Part shown: piece by piece, positions 1 through 6,575 of the stretch | How positions within the stretch are numbered: position 1 is the first letter of the stretch | Layout: every line of letters starts with the position of its first letter | NCBI GenBank assembly: GCA_902766305.1 | Contig: CACXDE010000086.1 | Span: 1 to 7,651 of the forward strand | DNA length: 7,651 bases | Origin: an uncultured Ruminococcus sp. | GTDB lineage: Bacteria; Bacillota; Clostridia; Oscillospirales; Acutalibacteraceae | Direction: 5' to 3' | Program-made: the position numbers and the translations under genes | The notes under the pieces: model-generated | Told to the model about the DNA's origin: nothing | Seen by the model: only the letters and a program-made list of their open reading frames with translations | The model's database searches: none

Positions 1-857
1 ACTGTTCCATGGAAAGAATTTGTGACTACATATTCTGCATTATCAATATATCCCAGCCATTCCCTCGGACCAACATCAAGCTTTAAAGCTCCTACACTGC
101 CGGATTTAAGGTCATTAGGAATGTATACAATCGGCAATCCAGTCATTGCGGAAAGCTTTTTAGCAAATTTGAGCAGTTTATCTGCTTTTGTGATCTTATA
201 TACAAGAATATACTTTTTACCTGACTCAGGTGCCGCAGAAAGCTCAAGCCATTTTTCTTTTGAAAGGAGCAAAACAGGATCCGGATTCAGCTGCGCTCCC
301 TTAATTCCAATATCCTCAAGAGCTTTGATGCCCTCCTGTTCACGTACAGATATCCGGCCGATGTATCCGGCTGCATTTTTGTAAAGCTCTGCATATTCTT
401 CAGGGATTTTGTTTACTCCGATACTTGCGGCATAGCTGCATGTATGTTTTGACGGTTGTGTAAAGTCAAGAAAATAATTGGTATCCCTGCCTATGATAAG
501 ATGATTCCACACCTGATCGCTGCCTGTAATAAACGTGTCCGCCTCATCATTTGCATCCTTGATATTATCCGCATCATATCTTTTGGTCAGTCTGAGATAA
601 TCCTTACGGAATTGGTCTATCCGCCTGTTTTTTCCTTTGTACAGTATATTCTGCATCCACCGAAAGACAGACCGCTTGGGATTATGAATCAAATCATTAA
701 AGTCCGGGCGTGCATAAGACTTATCTATACTGCTGTTATGATAGTCGAGTATCATCGTCTCCCCAAAATTCTGACTAAGATACTCCTGCAAAGCATAGGC
801 CTGTAGTACGGCACCGTAATTATAGGCTGATTGAAATGTTAAGATACAAGATTTCAT
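1..857 (-). CDS. Polysaccharide pyruvyltransferase family protein, partial (C-terminus beyond window)
   Basis: Reading the minus strand from the ATG at 857 gives 285 uninterrupted codons to the window edge without a stop. The protein belongs to the CsaB/WcaK-type pyruvyltransferase family (PF04230), which transfers pyruvate from phosphoenolpyruvate to a sugar as a ketal in the cytoplasm. Visible hallmarks are the N-terminal AYNYGAVLQAYALQ (residues 11-24), FITGSDQVWN (109-118), SVRE (170-173), DPVLLL (193-198) and TNSFHGT (279-285), which normally lies near the active site. Full-length members are roughly 350-400 aa, so about a quarter is missing on the left. The start overlaps the polymerase stop codon as ATGA (854-857), implying translational coupling; a GGTGG stretch seven bases upstream may serve as a weak ribosome binding site. 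Family assignment is confident. The sugar modified is unknown, and some family members may do chemistry other than pyruvylation. Confidence 0.93.
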   Translation of the reverse strand, partial: MKSCILTFQSAYNYGAVLQAYALQEYLSQNFGETMILDYHNSSIDKSYARPDFNDLIHNPKRSVFRWMQNILYKGKNRRIDQFRKDYLRLTKRYDADNIKDANDEADTFITGSDQVWNHLIIGRDTNYFLDFTQPSKHTCSYAASIGVNKIPEEYAELYKNAAGYIGRISVREQEGIKALEDIGIKGAQLNPDPVLLLSKEKWLELSAAPESGKKYILVYKITKADKLLKFAKKLSAMTGLPIVYIPNDLKSGSVGALKLDVGPREWLGYIDNAEYVVTNSFHGT

Positions 858-2131
858 TCCTTCGCCACCATATTCAAAGAAGTCTTTTTATACATAATAT
901 CGCTGTTCTTTACAATTGCCAGCGAGAAAATGTAGATATAAAAAATGTAGTTATCGTATAATGGATTTCCGGAAAAGCCGTACACTACAAAGAATAATTG
1001 AACGAATAAAGCAAACAGCAAACCTGGCAGGTAATCATAGCAATGTGCCTGGCTCTGCCGATAAATCACTTTCAGCGAATAAAATACACTGCATAAAACG
1101 CACAGAACAAATATTATAAAGCCGAAAATACCATTTTCCATAAATACAGTAAGATAAATATTATGTCCTCCAACGCCTAAAATTTCATTAGCAGACGCAG
1201 TTCCTGTTCCAAACAGCGGTTTCTGTCTTATTGACATGTATATGTGATCATATATATCCAATCTGTTTGTAAAAAAATTGTCATTGTCTGTAAACCGTTC
1301 AAGAACAACTCTGGAGGCATCAATATTAATAAAAATATACGCACCAGCAATTCCCAGGATAGCTGTACCGATCAGAATTTTTATTACAGACTTATGCTTT
1401 GATCTTTTATAAACAATAAAAGTAGCCAAAGAAGCCAGGGCAGAAGCTACAAGGTGTCCTCTCTTTGCAGTCATCAACAAACTGAGGCAGCCGACAGCTA
1501 TAAAAACAAAGCCTGTAATTTTTTGTAATTTGGTGGTAATATCACTTCGGCTATTGTAAAGAAAATACAATCCGCATCCGATCAATAAACTTGAAAAAAA
1601 AGCTGCCGGTGCACGGTCAGGAAAAATTCCGCTGTACATTCCCAGTCTTGCAGACCAGTAATTCATTTCATAAACCTGATCATATGTATACGGCAGATAG
1701 GAAACAATCTTACTGATTACATCAGGTACTAATGGCTCACAAATAACCAGCATAGAAAAAACAGTACAAAAAAATCCGATAAATGATACTGTTTTTCTGA
1801 TATCAAATTTTCTGACACAGACAAGCATTCCAAATATTAAAGACAACAGGAAGGAAAGGACAAATCCGAAACCTTTTTGAAAATAAGGAGAATATATACA
1901 GCCGATAAACCAGATTATACTAAAACCAAAAAACAATACATCAACATTCTTTATAGAAAATTTGATTTTTCTTTTATTGTCAAGAACAGCACAGCCAAGA
2001 GCCATAACAGGTAACAATTTTGTTACTTCAGTTGGAAAAAAGTACTTACACAATGAATTTAATAAAAACATACATATTGCTAATTGTAATAAAACACTTG
2101 TTTTCTTATCTCTATTAGCGTGACTTATCAT
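854..2131 (-). CDS. O-antigen polymerase/ligase-like membrane protein (Wzy type)
   Basis: This is a 425-aa polytopic membrane protein with roughly ten to twelve hydrophobic segments. It carries the Wzy_C/O-antigen ligase signature (PF04932): TAKRG (221-225) after a membrane span, then a loop with NRLDIYDHIY (289-298), KPLFGTGTA (304-312) and HNIYLTVFMENGIFGF (323-338). Such proteins join lipid-linked repeat units, or ligate glycans, on the outer face of the cytoplasmic membrane. The only polymerase-like gene in a glycosyltransferase cluster suggests a polymerase role, but ligase activity cannot be excluded from sequence. I chose the ATG at 2131 because AGGAG lies six bases upstream. The frame stays open to a TTG at 2188, but that start has poor ribosome-binding context and would add 19 polar residues. 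A 172-bp gap separates it from the upstream glycosyltransferase gene, and its stop overlaps the pyruvyltransferase start by 4 bp. Confidence 0.9.
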   Translation of the reverse strand: MISHANRDKKTSVLLQLAICMFLLNSLCKYFFPTEVTKLLPVMALGCAVLDNKRKIKFSIKNVDVLFFGFSIIWFIGCIYSPYFQKGFGFVLSFLLSLIFGMLVCVRKFDIRKTVSFIGFFCTVFSMLVICEPLVPDVISKIVSYLPYTYDQVYEMNYWSARLGMYSGIFPDRAPAAFFSSLLIGCGLYFLYNSRSDITTKLQKITGFVFIAVGCLSLLMTAKRGHLVASALASLATFIVYKRSKHKSVIKILIGTAILGIAGAYIFINIDASRVVLERFTDNDNFFTNRLDIYDHIYMSIRQKPLFGTGTASANEILGVGGHNIYLTVFMENGIFGFIIFVLCVLCSVFYSLKVIYRQSQAHCYDYLPGLLFALFVQLFFVVYGFSGNPLYDNYIFYIYIFSLAIVKNSDIMYKKTSLNMVAKE

Positions 2132-2137
2132 TTTATT

Positions 2138-2142
2138 CTCCT
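2138..2142 (-). promoter_or_regulatory. Ribosome binding site that fixes the polymerase start
   Basis: The minus strand reads AGGAG followed by six bases (AATAAA) and ATG at 2131. This is near-ideal Shine-Dalgarno spacing and supports the downstream ATG over the TTG at 2188, which lacks a well-placed purine-rich site. Confidence 0.8.
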
Positions 2143-2196
2143 GATTATATGTTTTCGTATTACTTTCAGCACAATTCCTCACAAACAAACCTTACT

Positions 2197-2225
2197 ATTA
2201 TATAACCAATATAACCAATGAAATG
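2197..2225 (-). promoter_or_regulatory. Candidate internal promoter upstream of the polymerase gene
   Basis: On the minus strand a perfect TATAAT lies at 2202-2197. At a 17-bp spacer the upstream hexamer is CATTTC (2225-2220), a poor match to TTGACA, so the -35 evidence is weak. Transcription would begin near 2190 and give a leader of about 60 bases before the ATG at 2131. Support is the consensus -10 box and its place in the only long non-coding gap in the window. The surrounding DNA is very AT-rich, so a chance match is a real possibility. Confidence 0.4.
2202..2219. repeat. Perfect tandem 9-bp repeat in the pre-polymerase gap
   Basis: ATAACCAAT occurs twice back to back on the plus strand (TTGGTTATA twice on the minus strand). 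A third partial copy, ATAACCA, sits at 2259-2265. The repeat abuts and slightly overlaps the TATAAT box, in the spacer of the candidate promoter. It could be a protein-binding site or a slipped-strand duplication; two copies in AT-rich DNA cannot tell these apart. Confidence 0.6.
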
Positions 2226-2303
2226 CTGAAAATAAGATAATTTATCTATAAAGTATTTATAACCATATTTTAAGTGAGCGAAAATTACGCCGTTCGATTC
2301 AAT

Positions 2304-3395
2304 TCAGCCCTGAAACAGGCGGCGCATAATGTTTGTCCATGAAAATTGTTCCTTAGCGATTGGCGAAAGCTGTGGTAATTCATCCTTGTCCAGACTATTA
2401 TAATAATCAAAAATTTGATTTATATCAATAGCATCATCGTCATCAGAAACAGTTAAAGTAAAACGGGTATCATTTAACGGTGATTTTCCACTGGTAATAA
2501 CCGGAACACCTCTGCAATAATATTCAATAATTTTTAGTGTAGTATCAATGTCAGCATTTCTTCGATGCAACGCAAGACATCCCAGACCTACGTCAAATTC
2601 ATCATAAAGCTCATTAAGCTCTTCGGTAGTTTTTACTCCATGAAATGTAACATGCTTCAGCCCCATTTTATTTACCTTGTTTTTCAGCTCATTTATAGTA
2701 AAGCTGCTGCCTATCACATGAAATTCAACTGTCACATCATTTATCTGCTCATTGCACAGCTGCAATCCCTTTATTATTCTGTCATAGCCATGATAAGGAT
2801 ACAGGGTTCCGACGGCTGCCATACGAAAAACTTTTTTGTCTTCATTCCGTCTGCTCATATACTCCTTGCTGACAATGTCTTCTGTTTTTATGCCATTGGT
2901 TATCTCTGTCATTTTGCGGTATGCTTTTGCTTTTGTACTGCTTCGTATAACCACCAGCTTATCAATATATTTATATATCATAGACCAGAAAAAAATATCA
3001 ATAGTTACCTTTGCTATGGCTCTGTATTTCTTTCGTGATACCTTTATCTGCTCACCAAAATATGGATAGGTTGGTATTTCATAATAAAGCTTTATGCCCT
3101 TTTTTCGGGCAGTTTTCAGGACTTTTATCAGTTTAAAGCTTGGTATCATGTGTCTGATATAGATCAGCTGTAAATCCGCACTGTCGATCTGTTTCAATAT
3201 ATAGTCCAGAAAATCTTCATCGCTGACAATTCTTTTACCGGTTTCATATTCTTTGATGCTTGCTTTTTTGCCTTTTCTTGTTACAAGGTCACAATCTCCC
3301 AATACTCTGCCTATTGCTTCAGCTTGTGCATTAACTTTTTTATAGATACCTTCTGTTTCAGACAGCTCCAGGTTAGCTACAAATAAGGCCTTCAT
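2304..3395 (-). CDS. Family 4 glycosyltransferase (GT-B fold)
   Basis: The 363-aa protein resembles retaining GT4 glycosyltransferases, cytoplasmic or membrane-associated enzymes that add a sugar from a nucleotide donor to a lipid-linked acceptor. The C-terminal domain shows the pattern RMAAVGTLYPYHGYDR (191-206), then VEFHVIGSS (223-231), VTFHGVKTTEELNELY (249-264) and TLKIIEYYCRGVPVI (286-300). The last contains the E/K-x-x-E donor-binding region (K288, E291) followed by the usual GVPVI. The N-terminal domain (about 1-180) is more divergent and lacks an obvious glycine-rich loop, as is common for acceptor domains. Length is typical. The ATG at 3395 is preceded by AAGGA at eight bases. The first 23 bp overlap the end of the family 2 gene, implying coupled translation. 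Donor and linkage cannot be predicted from sequence. Confidence 0.88.
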   Translation of the reverse strand: MKALFVANLELSETEGIYKKVNAQAEAIGRVLGDCDLVTRKGKKASIKEYETGKRIVSDEDFLDYILKQIDSADLQLIYIRHMIPSFKLIKVLKTARKKGIKLYYEIPTYPYFGEQIKVSRKKYRAIAKVTIDIFFWSMIYKYIDKLVVIRSSTKAKAYRKMTEITNGIKTEDIVSKEYMSRRNEDKKVFRMAAVGTLYPYHGYDRIIKGLQLCNEQINDVTVEFHVIGSSFTINELKNKVNKMGLKHVTFHGVKTTEELNELYDEFDVGLGCLALHRRNADIDTTLKIIEYYCRGVPVITSGKSPLNDTRFTLTVSDDDDAIDINQIFDYYNSLDKDELPQLSPIAKEQFSWTNIMRRLFQG

Positions 3396-4125
3396 ACTTA
3401 TTTTCCTTTATCATTTTTATTTTATTTCTTATTTTCCATAAACACCGCAGTCTGTATATCCTTCTCTTTATTTTTATACTCAATGGATATCCCTTACCCT
3501 GTCCGGCATCGGAAGCATTGTCTCCGTGCCTTTTATATATAATCAACGGCTTGTCTAGGAGCCTTACATTAAAATATAATTCAGCTACCGCCGCCAACCA
3601 CAAATCATGCTCCATATAGTAGGTATTATCAGGGAATGGAAGCGCTGCTTTCAGCACATTTCTGCGGAACGCCATACAGCATCCCAGATATCTGGTTTTG
3701 ATCATCAACCGCCAGAACCCCTTTTTTATTTTGAATGTTCTGAAACGGGACGGATCCAGAACATTTCCGTTTTCATCCTGGGTTATGCAATCTGAAACAA
3801 CAAAATCTGCTTCCTGCAAAGCAGCTATTGTCGTTTGTACCTTATCAGGAAGCCATTCATCATCCTGATCAGACAAAAAAATATAGTCACCTTTTGCATA
3901 TTTAAGCGCATTTTCAAAATTCCGGGCAAATCCATGATCCGTTTCATGATGATAAATTTTAATACGGCTGTCAGATAACTGTCTGACAATTTCCAGCGTC
4001 CTGTCTGTAGAAGCATCGTCAGAAATAATCACTTCATCATCTTCTGACAATTGTGATAATATAGATTTTAGCTGTGACTCAATAAACTTTTCTCCGTTAT
4101 AAGTCGCCATACATACTGAAATCAT
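3373..4125 (-). CDS. Family 2 glycosyltransferase (GT-A fold)
   Basis: This 250-aa inverting glycosyltransferase opens with ISVCMATYNGEKFIESQL (2-19), the classic GT2 start. DD at 36-37 fits nucleotide binding, and SDQDDEW (85-91) carries the DxD metal-binding motif. EHDLW (172-176) would hold the catalytic-base aspartate region, followed by YKRHGDNAS (197-205). This pattern is common in rhamnosyltransferase-like and related GT2 enzymes of capsule and O-antigen clusters, so rhamnose is a plausible but unproven donor. The C-terminal 35 residues are strongly basic and may bind the membrane surface. The start ATG overlaps the acyltransferase stop as ATGA (4122-4125) and AGGTGAGGA lies just upstream. 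The 3' end overlaps the next glycosyltransferase gene by 23 bp. Confidence 0.92.
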   Translation of the reverse strand: MISVCMATYNGEKFIESQLKSILSQLSEDDEVIISDDASTDRTLEIVRQLSDSRIKIYHHETDHGFARNFENALKYAKGDYIFLSDQDDEWLPDKVQTTIAALQEADFVVSDCITQDENGNVLDPSRFRTFKIKKGFWRLMIKTRYLGCCMAFRRNVLKAALPFPDNTYYMEHDLWLAAVAELYFNVRLLDKPLIIYKRHGDNASDAGQGKGYPLSIKIKRRIYRLRCLWKIRNKIKMIKENKYEGLICS

Positions 4126-4694
4126 TCGTTTTCCTCACCTTTTACCGTTTCCCACAGATTTGTCTGCAACTTGTATTGTTTTATTATTCTTGCCGGAACG
4201 CCGGCTATTACGCAATTATCCGGAAAGCTGCCTTTTACAACTGAATTTGATCCCACAACACAATGCTTACCTAAAATGGTTCCGGCTTGTATTGCTGCAC
4301 CGTAACCAATAAAGCAGCCCTTTCCGATAATCGTTTTCTTTATATTATATCCCTGATCCATTACGCTTTTTTCAATATCCTGATAATTATGATTTACATT
4401 AGTTATAAATACATTCGGCGCTAATGTTACATCGTCGCCAATGACTAATTCACTATCCATAGAAATAATGTGGACATTTTGCTCTATAACTGTGTTAGAA
4501 CCTATTACTATTGAACCATTATTCAGCGCTTCCATTCTCAATCCCGGAAATATCCTTGTACGGCTGCCAACACTTATTTTTCGTTTGCCTTGAATATAAA
4601 GCGGTTTTCCAAGATAAGACATATTACCGAAGTGCTTGAACGATAACTTTGAAAAAAAGCCTCTCATTATCCAAAAATACTTAACCGGATGCAT
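4122..4694 (-). CDS. Hexapeptide-repeat acyltransferase (LbH family, sugar O-acetyltransferase type)
   Basis: The 190-aa protein has the left-handed parallel beta-helix repeats of WbbJ/NodL/VatD-type acetyltransferases: runs such as IVIGSNTVIEQNVHII (62-77), LVIGDDVTLAPNVFIT (83-98) and IIGKGCFIGYGAAIQ (122-136). It ends with the usual VIAGVPARIIKQY (162-174). H102 in NVNHNY is the likely catalytic histidine. These enzymes acetylate sugars using acetyl-CoA in the cytoplasm, so here it probably decorates a repeat-unit sugar; N-acetylation of an amino sugar is possible, but no aminotransferase gene is visible. The start ATG has AGGTGA six bases upstream and lies 20 bp after the SDR stop. The stop overlaps the family 2 glycosyltransferase start by 4 bp. 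Confidence 0.9.
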   Translation of the reverse strand: MHPVKYFWIMRGFFSKLSFKHFGNMSYLGKPLYIQGKRKISVGSRTRIFPGLRMEALNNGSIVIGSNTVIEQNVHIISMDSELVIGDDVTLAPNVFITNVNHNYQDIEKSVMDQGYNIKKTIIGKGCFIGYGAAIQAGTILGKHCVVGSNSVVKGSFPDNCVIAGVPARIIKQYKLQTNLWETVKGEENE

Positions 4695-4714
4695 AGTAGC
4701 TCACCTGTGACCTG

Positions 4715-5548
4715 TCATTTTGAAGCATTCTCAAGAATGCTCGTAATCTTTTGATTATTCCCCCATACAGCCTTTGAATCGTATGGTCTGTCCGGAAAGG
4801 CACCGTATTTAAGCCTGATATTATAATTGTTTTCTCTGATAAACCTTTCCACTCTGTCGGCAAGCCTTTCCGGTCTGCCGGAACATATGTTGATAATCCC
4901 GTTTATCTGATCCTGTTCAACAGCTGCTGCGGCTTGTCTGCAAAAATCAGTATAATCTATAAAATCATACTGATTCTTTCCCGTTGTAAACGGAAATTCA
5001 GCTTCTCCCCTTTTTTCAGCAGCCGTAATCTTAGAAAAAATTGAGTTTCCGTATTCAGAGTTGCCGACAATATAATAACCCCGAAGCCACTGAAAGCATA
5101 CGCTATTTTTCTTAGCGGTAAGTTCTGTCAGCTCACGCAAAGCGTTTTTTCCTATACCATAAGGAATAGTCGGGTTACATGGAGTGTTTTCGTCTATACA
5201 GCCATCATAATGACCGATTTCGTGCATACTTCCCATAACAGCAACCCTCCTGATTCCTGCCTCACACATTTTACGGATGAAGGAATAATGTTTATACAAA
5301 TCCTCAATATGTGCATCAGAATAATGCTGAAAACCATCGCGCCAAGCCAGGTGTAATAAAACATCGGGTCTTTGAAAATAGACAAACGGGTTTTCTGCCG
5401 CAAACAAATCAATATCTGCGGTTAAAGCTCTTCTGTCAATATTTTCCGCTGAAAAATCAGAAGCTATTACTTCATTTCCATCATCCAGCAGCTGTCTGAC
5501 AATTCCTTGTCCTAAGTAACCATTTGCGCCTGTCACTAATATTTTCAT
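4715..5548 (-). CDS. Short NAD(P)-dependent SDR, probable sugar-nucleotide ketoreductase/epimerase
   Basis: This is a 277-aa extended short-chain dehydrogenase. The Rossmann motif TGANGYLG is at residues 6-13, the acidic residue D31 ends beta-2, HLAW (66-69) follows beta-4, and the catalytic set is S107, Y130 and K134 (YGIGK). DFIDYTDFC (195-203) matches the substrate-domain segment usually written as the 'DV.D' region. At 277 aa it is shorter than typical 310-340 aa sugar epimerases and closer to the 4-keto-reductases that finish deoxysugar synthesis; the FPDRPYDS segment (251-258) also recalls such reductases. It lies 12 bp downstream of the 331-aa gene, with GGAGG in that gap. SDR membership is sure. 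The substrate and reductase-versus-epimerase assignment are inference. Confidence 0.85.
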   Translation of the reverse strand: MKILVTGANGYLGQGIVRQLLDDGNEVIASDFSAENIDRRALTADIDLFAAENPFVYFQRPDVLLHLAWRDGFQHYSDAHIEDLYKHYSFIRKMCEAGIRRVAVMGSMHEIGHYDGCIDENTPCNPTIPYGIGKNALRELTELTAKKNSVCFQWLRGYYIVGNSEYGNSIFSKITAAEKRGEAEFPFTTGKNQYDFIDYTDFCRQAAAAVEQDQINGIINICSGRPERLADRVERFIRENNYNIRLKYGAFPDRPYDSKAVWGNNQKITSILENASK

Positions 5549-5560
5549 CGGGTTCCTCCA

Positions 5561-6556
5561 TCAGTTATTAAACATTGTTTTTAGCCAATTGCTTAATGCG
5601 TATTTTTGATATATTTCTTTGGGAATATCCTGATAATCGTTGTTAAAAAATGGAGAACTAAAATCGAAATTACCATCAAAAATATAGATGTTGTTTTCGT
5701 TATAAAAATCATAATTTCTGATATCCTGATTTGTTGTTATAAGCTTTCTTTTTGCGCCCAGACATTCAATCGTTCTGATCGTCAAGCCTGTCTGTCCAGC
5801 CTGAGGTGCATCCAGAATACATTCAGAGTTTCTGAAAATATCTATTATTTGCTCAGTTGAAAGCTTTTCCGCCTCAAATTCCGTATATTTTGCTTTTTTA
5901 TATTCCTTGTCTTTCAATTTGTGATAAATGAATTTCAGCCTTGACGGCATATAATGGTAAATAAACTGATTTGGAAGCACATTTTTTAATTCCTGAGACA
6001 TTTTGTTAATGTACATATACTTCTGTGGATGAGCAGTTCCTATGTAAGAACAGTCATAAACGTATTTGTTCTGTTGTTTTTTTCCTATTTCCTGATATAT
6101 TTCGGTATAAAATAAAGGAAGAAATCGATAATTATCAACTCTTCTACAATCATATCGATCAAAAGAAAACAGTTTATCCATATAGGGATGTATCTTTGTA
6201 GAGTAGGGTAAATTCTTTTCAGAATCCCATTGATAAAGAATAAACACCGCATTCGGAAGGCAATGCTTTATTTCCTTTATCATTTCAGCGGTAAAAGAAA
6301 AAGTCATACCGCCTACAATAAGAACTTTTTGAAAAGAACCATCTTTTACAACTGGTAAAACTTTATTGTTAAAATATTTCTCAGCAGAGCTTTTAATTAA
6401 TCTTTTATTGATTCTCCCAACAGCCTTTGATAAATTAGAGTCACTTGGTGCATCACAGATGTATGTGACCTCATACCCATCTTTCTCTGCCTGCTCAATA
6501 ATATCAAGGTAATAACCAAAAAAAAGCGGTGCTATAAGCAATATTTTTTCTTTCAT
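5561..6556 (-). CDS. CgeB/GT-B-like putative glycosyltransferase of polysaccharide loci
   Basis: This 331-aa soluble-looking protein is not one whose exact function I recognise. It begins with a beta-strand KILLIAP (4-10) and LFFGYYLDIIEQAEKDGYEV (11-30), fitting a Rossmann-like N-domain. VLIVGG (78-83) and FILYQWDSE (105-113) suggest further strands. The second half has YDCSYIGTAHPQKY (167-180), ILDAPQAGQTGLTIRTIECL (247-266) and KLITTN (271-276). The T-I-R-T-x-E-C-L arrangement before a strand and 'TN' resembles the donor-binding E region of GT-B and CgeB-like glycosyltransferases. No signal peptide or membrane segment is visible. It lies 19 bp after the larger SDR gene with AGAGGG well placed upstream, and 12 bp before the shorter SDR. 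Placement inside the cluster supports a sugar-transfer role, but catalysis is inferred rather than shown. Confidence 0.7.
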   Translation of the reverse strand: MKEKILLIAPLFFGYYLDIIEQAEKDGYEVTYICDAPSDSNLSKAVGRINKRLIKSSAEKYFNNKVLPVVKDGSFQKVLIVGGMTFSFTAEMIKEIKHCLPNAVFILYQWDSEKNLPYSTKIHPYMDKLFSFDRYDCRRVDNYRFLPLFYTEIYQEIGKKQQNKYVYDCSYIGTAHPQKYMYINKMSQELKNVLPNQFIYHYMPSRLKFIYHKLKDKEYKKAKYTEFEAEKLSTEQIIDIFRNSECILDAPQAGQTGLTIRTIECLGAKRKLITTNQDIRNYDFYNENNIYIFDGNFDFSSPFFNNDYQDIPKEIYQKYALSNWLKTMFNN

Positions 6557-6575
6557 GTCAAATCCCTCTTAATTG

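Larger units (their letters stand above)
2132..2303 (-). other. Non-coding gap between the GT4 gene and the polymerase gene
   Basis: This is the only non-coding stretch longer than 20 bp in the window and it is strongly AT-rich. It holds the candidate promoter, the tandem repeat, the ribosome binding site and a 13-bp palindrome at 2235-2247 (arms AGATAA and TTATCT around a central T). I see no convincing riboswitch, no tRNA and no clear Rho-independent terminator. The first 57 bases before the ATG at 2131 stay in frame with the polymerase but are more likely leader than coding. Confidence 0.7.

Noticed and set aside
22..806. Plus-strand open frames of 120 and 116 codons in the left part
   Set aside because: They lie antisense to the pyruvyltransferase gene, which has family motifs throughout. 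Their translations show no recognisable domain and no convincing ribosome binding sites.
916..1119. Plus-strand open frame of 67 codons
   Set aside because: It is antisense to the 3' part of the polymerase gene and has no supporting features.
2288..2324. Possible terminator after the GT4 gene (CGCCG/CGGCG arms with an inner CCTG-AAA-CAGG hairpin)
   Set aside because: The outer stem is only five bases with a loop of about 27 bases, the inner hairpin lies in the coding end, and the following T run on the minus strand is only four long.
2565..3069. Two overlapping plus-strand open frames with hydrophobic translations
   Set aside because: They are antisense to the GT4 gene. The hydrophobic, cysteine- and tyrosine-rich composition is what reverse reading of a lysine-rich gene gives.
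3979..3991. Thirteen-base match CTGTCTGACAATT also found at 5492-5504
   Set aside because: In both genes it encodes the same short helix piece (IVRQL) in the same frame, so it is most simply a chance coding coincidence rather than a functional repeat.
3825..4016. Second minus-strand frame of 63 codons inside the GT2 gene
   Set aside because: It is an out-of-frame shadow; the GT2 frame carries all the motifs. The same applies to the minus-strand frames at 4681-4863 and 5194-5412.
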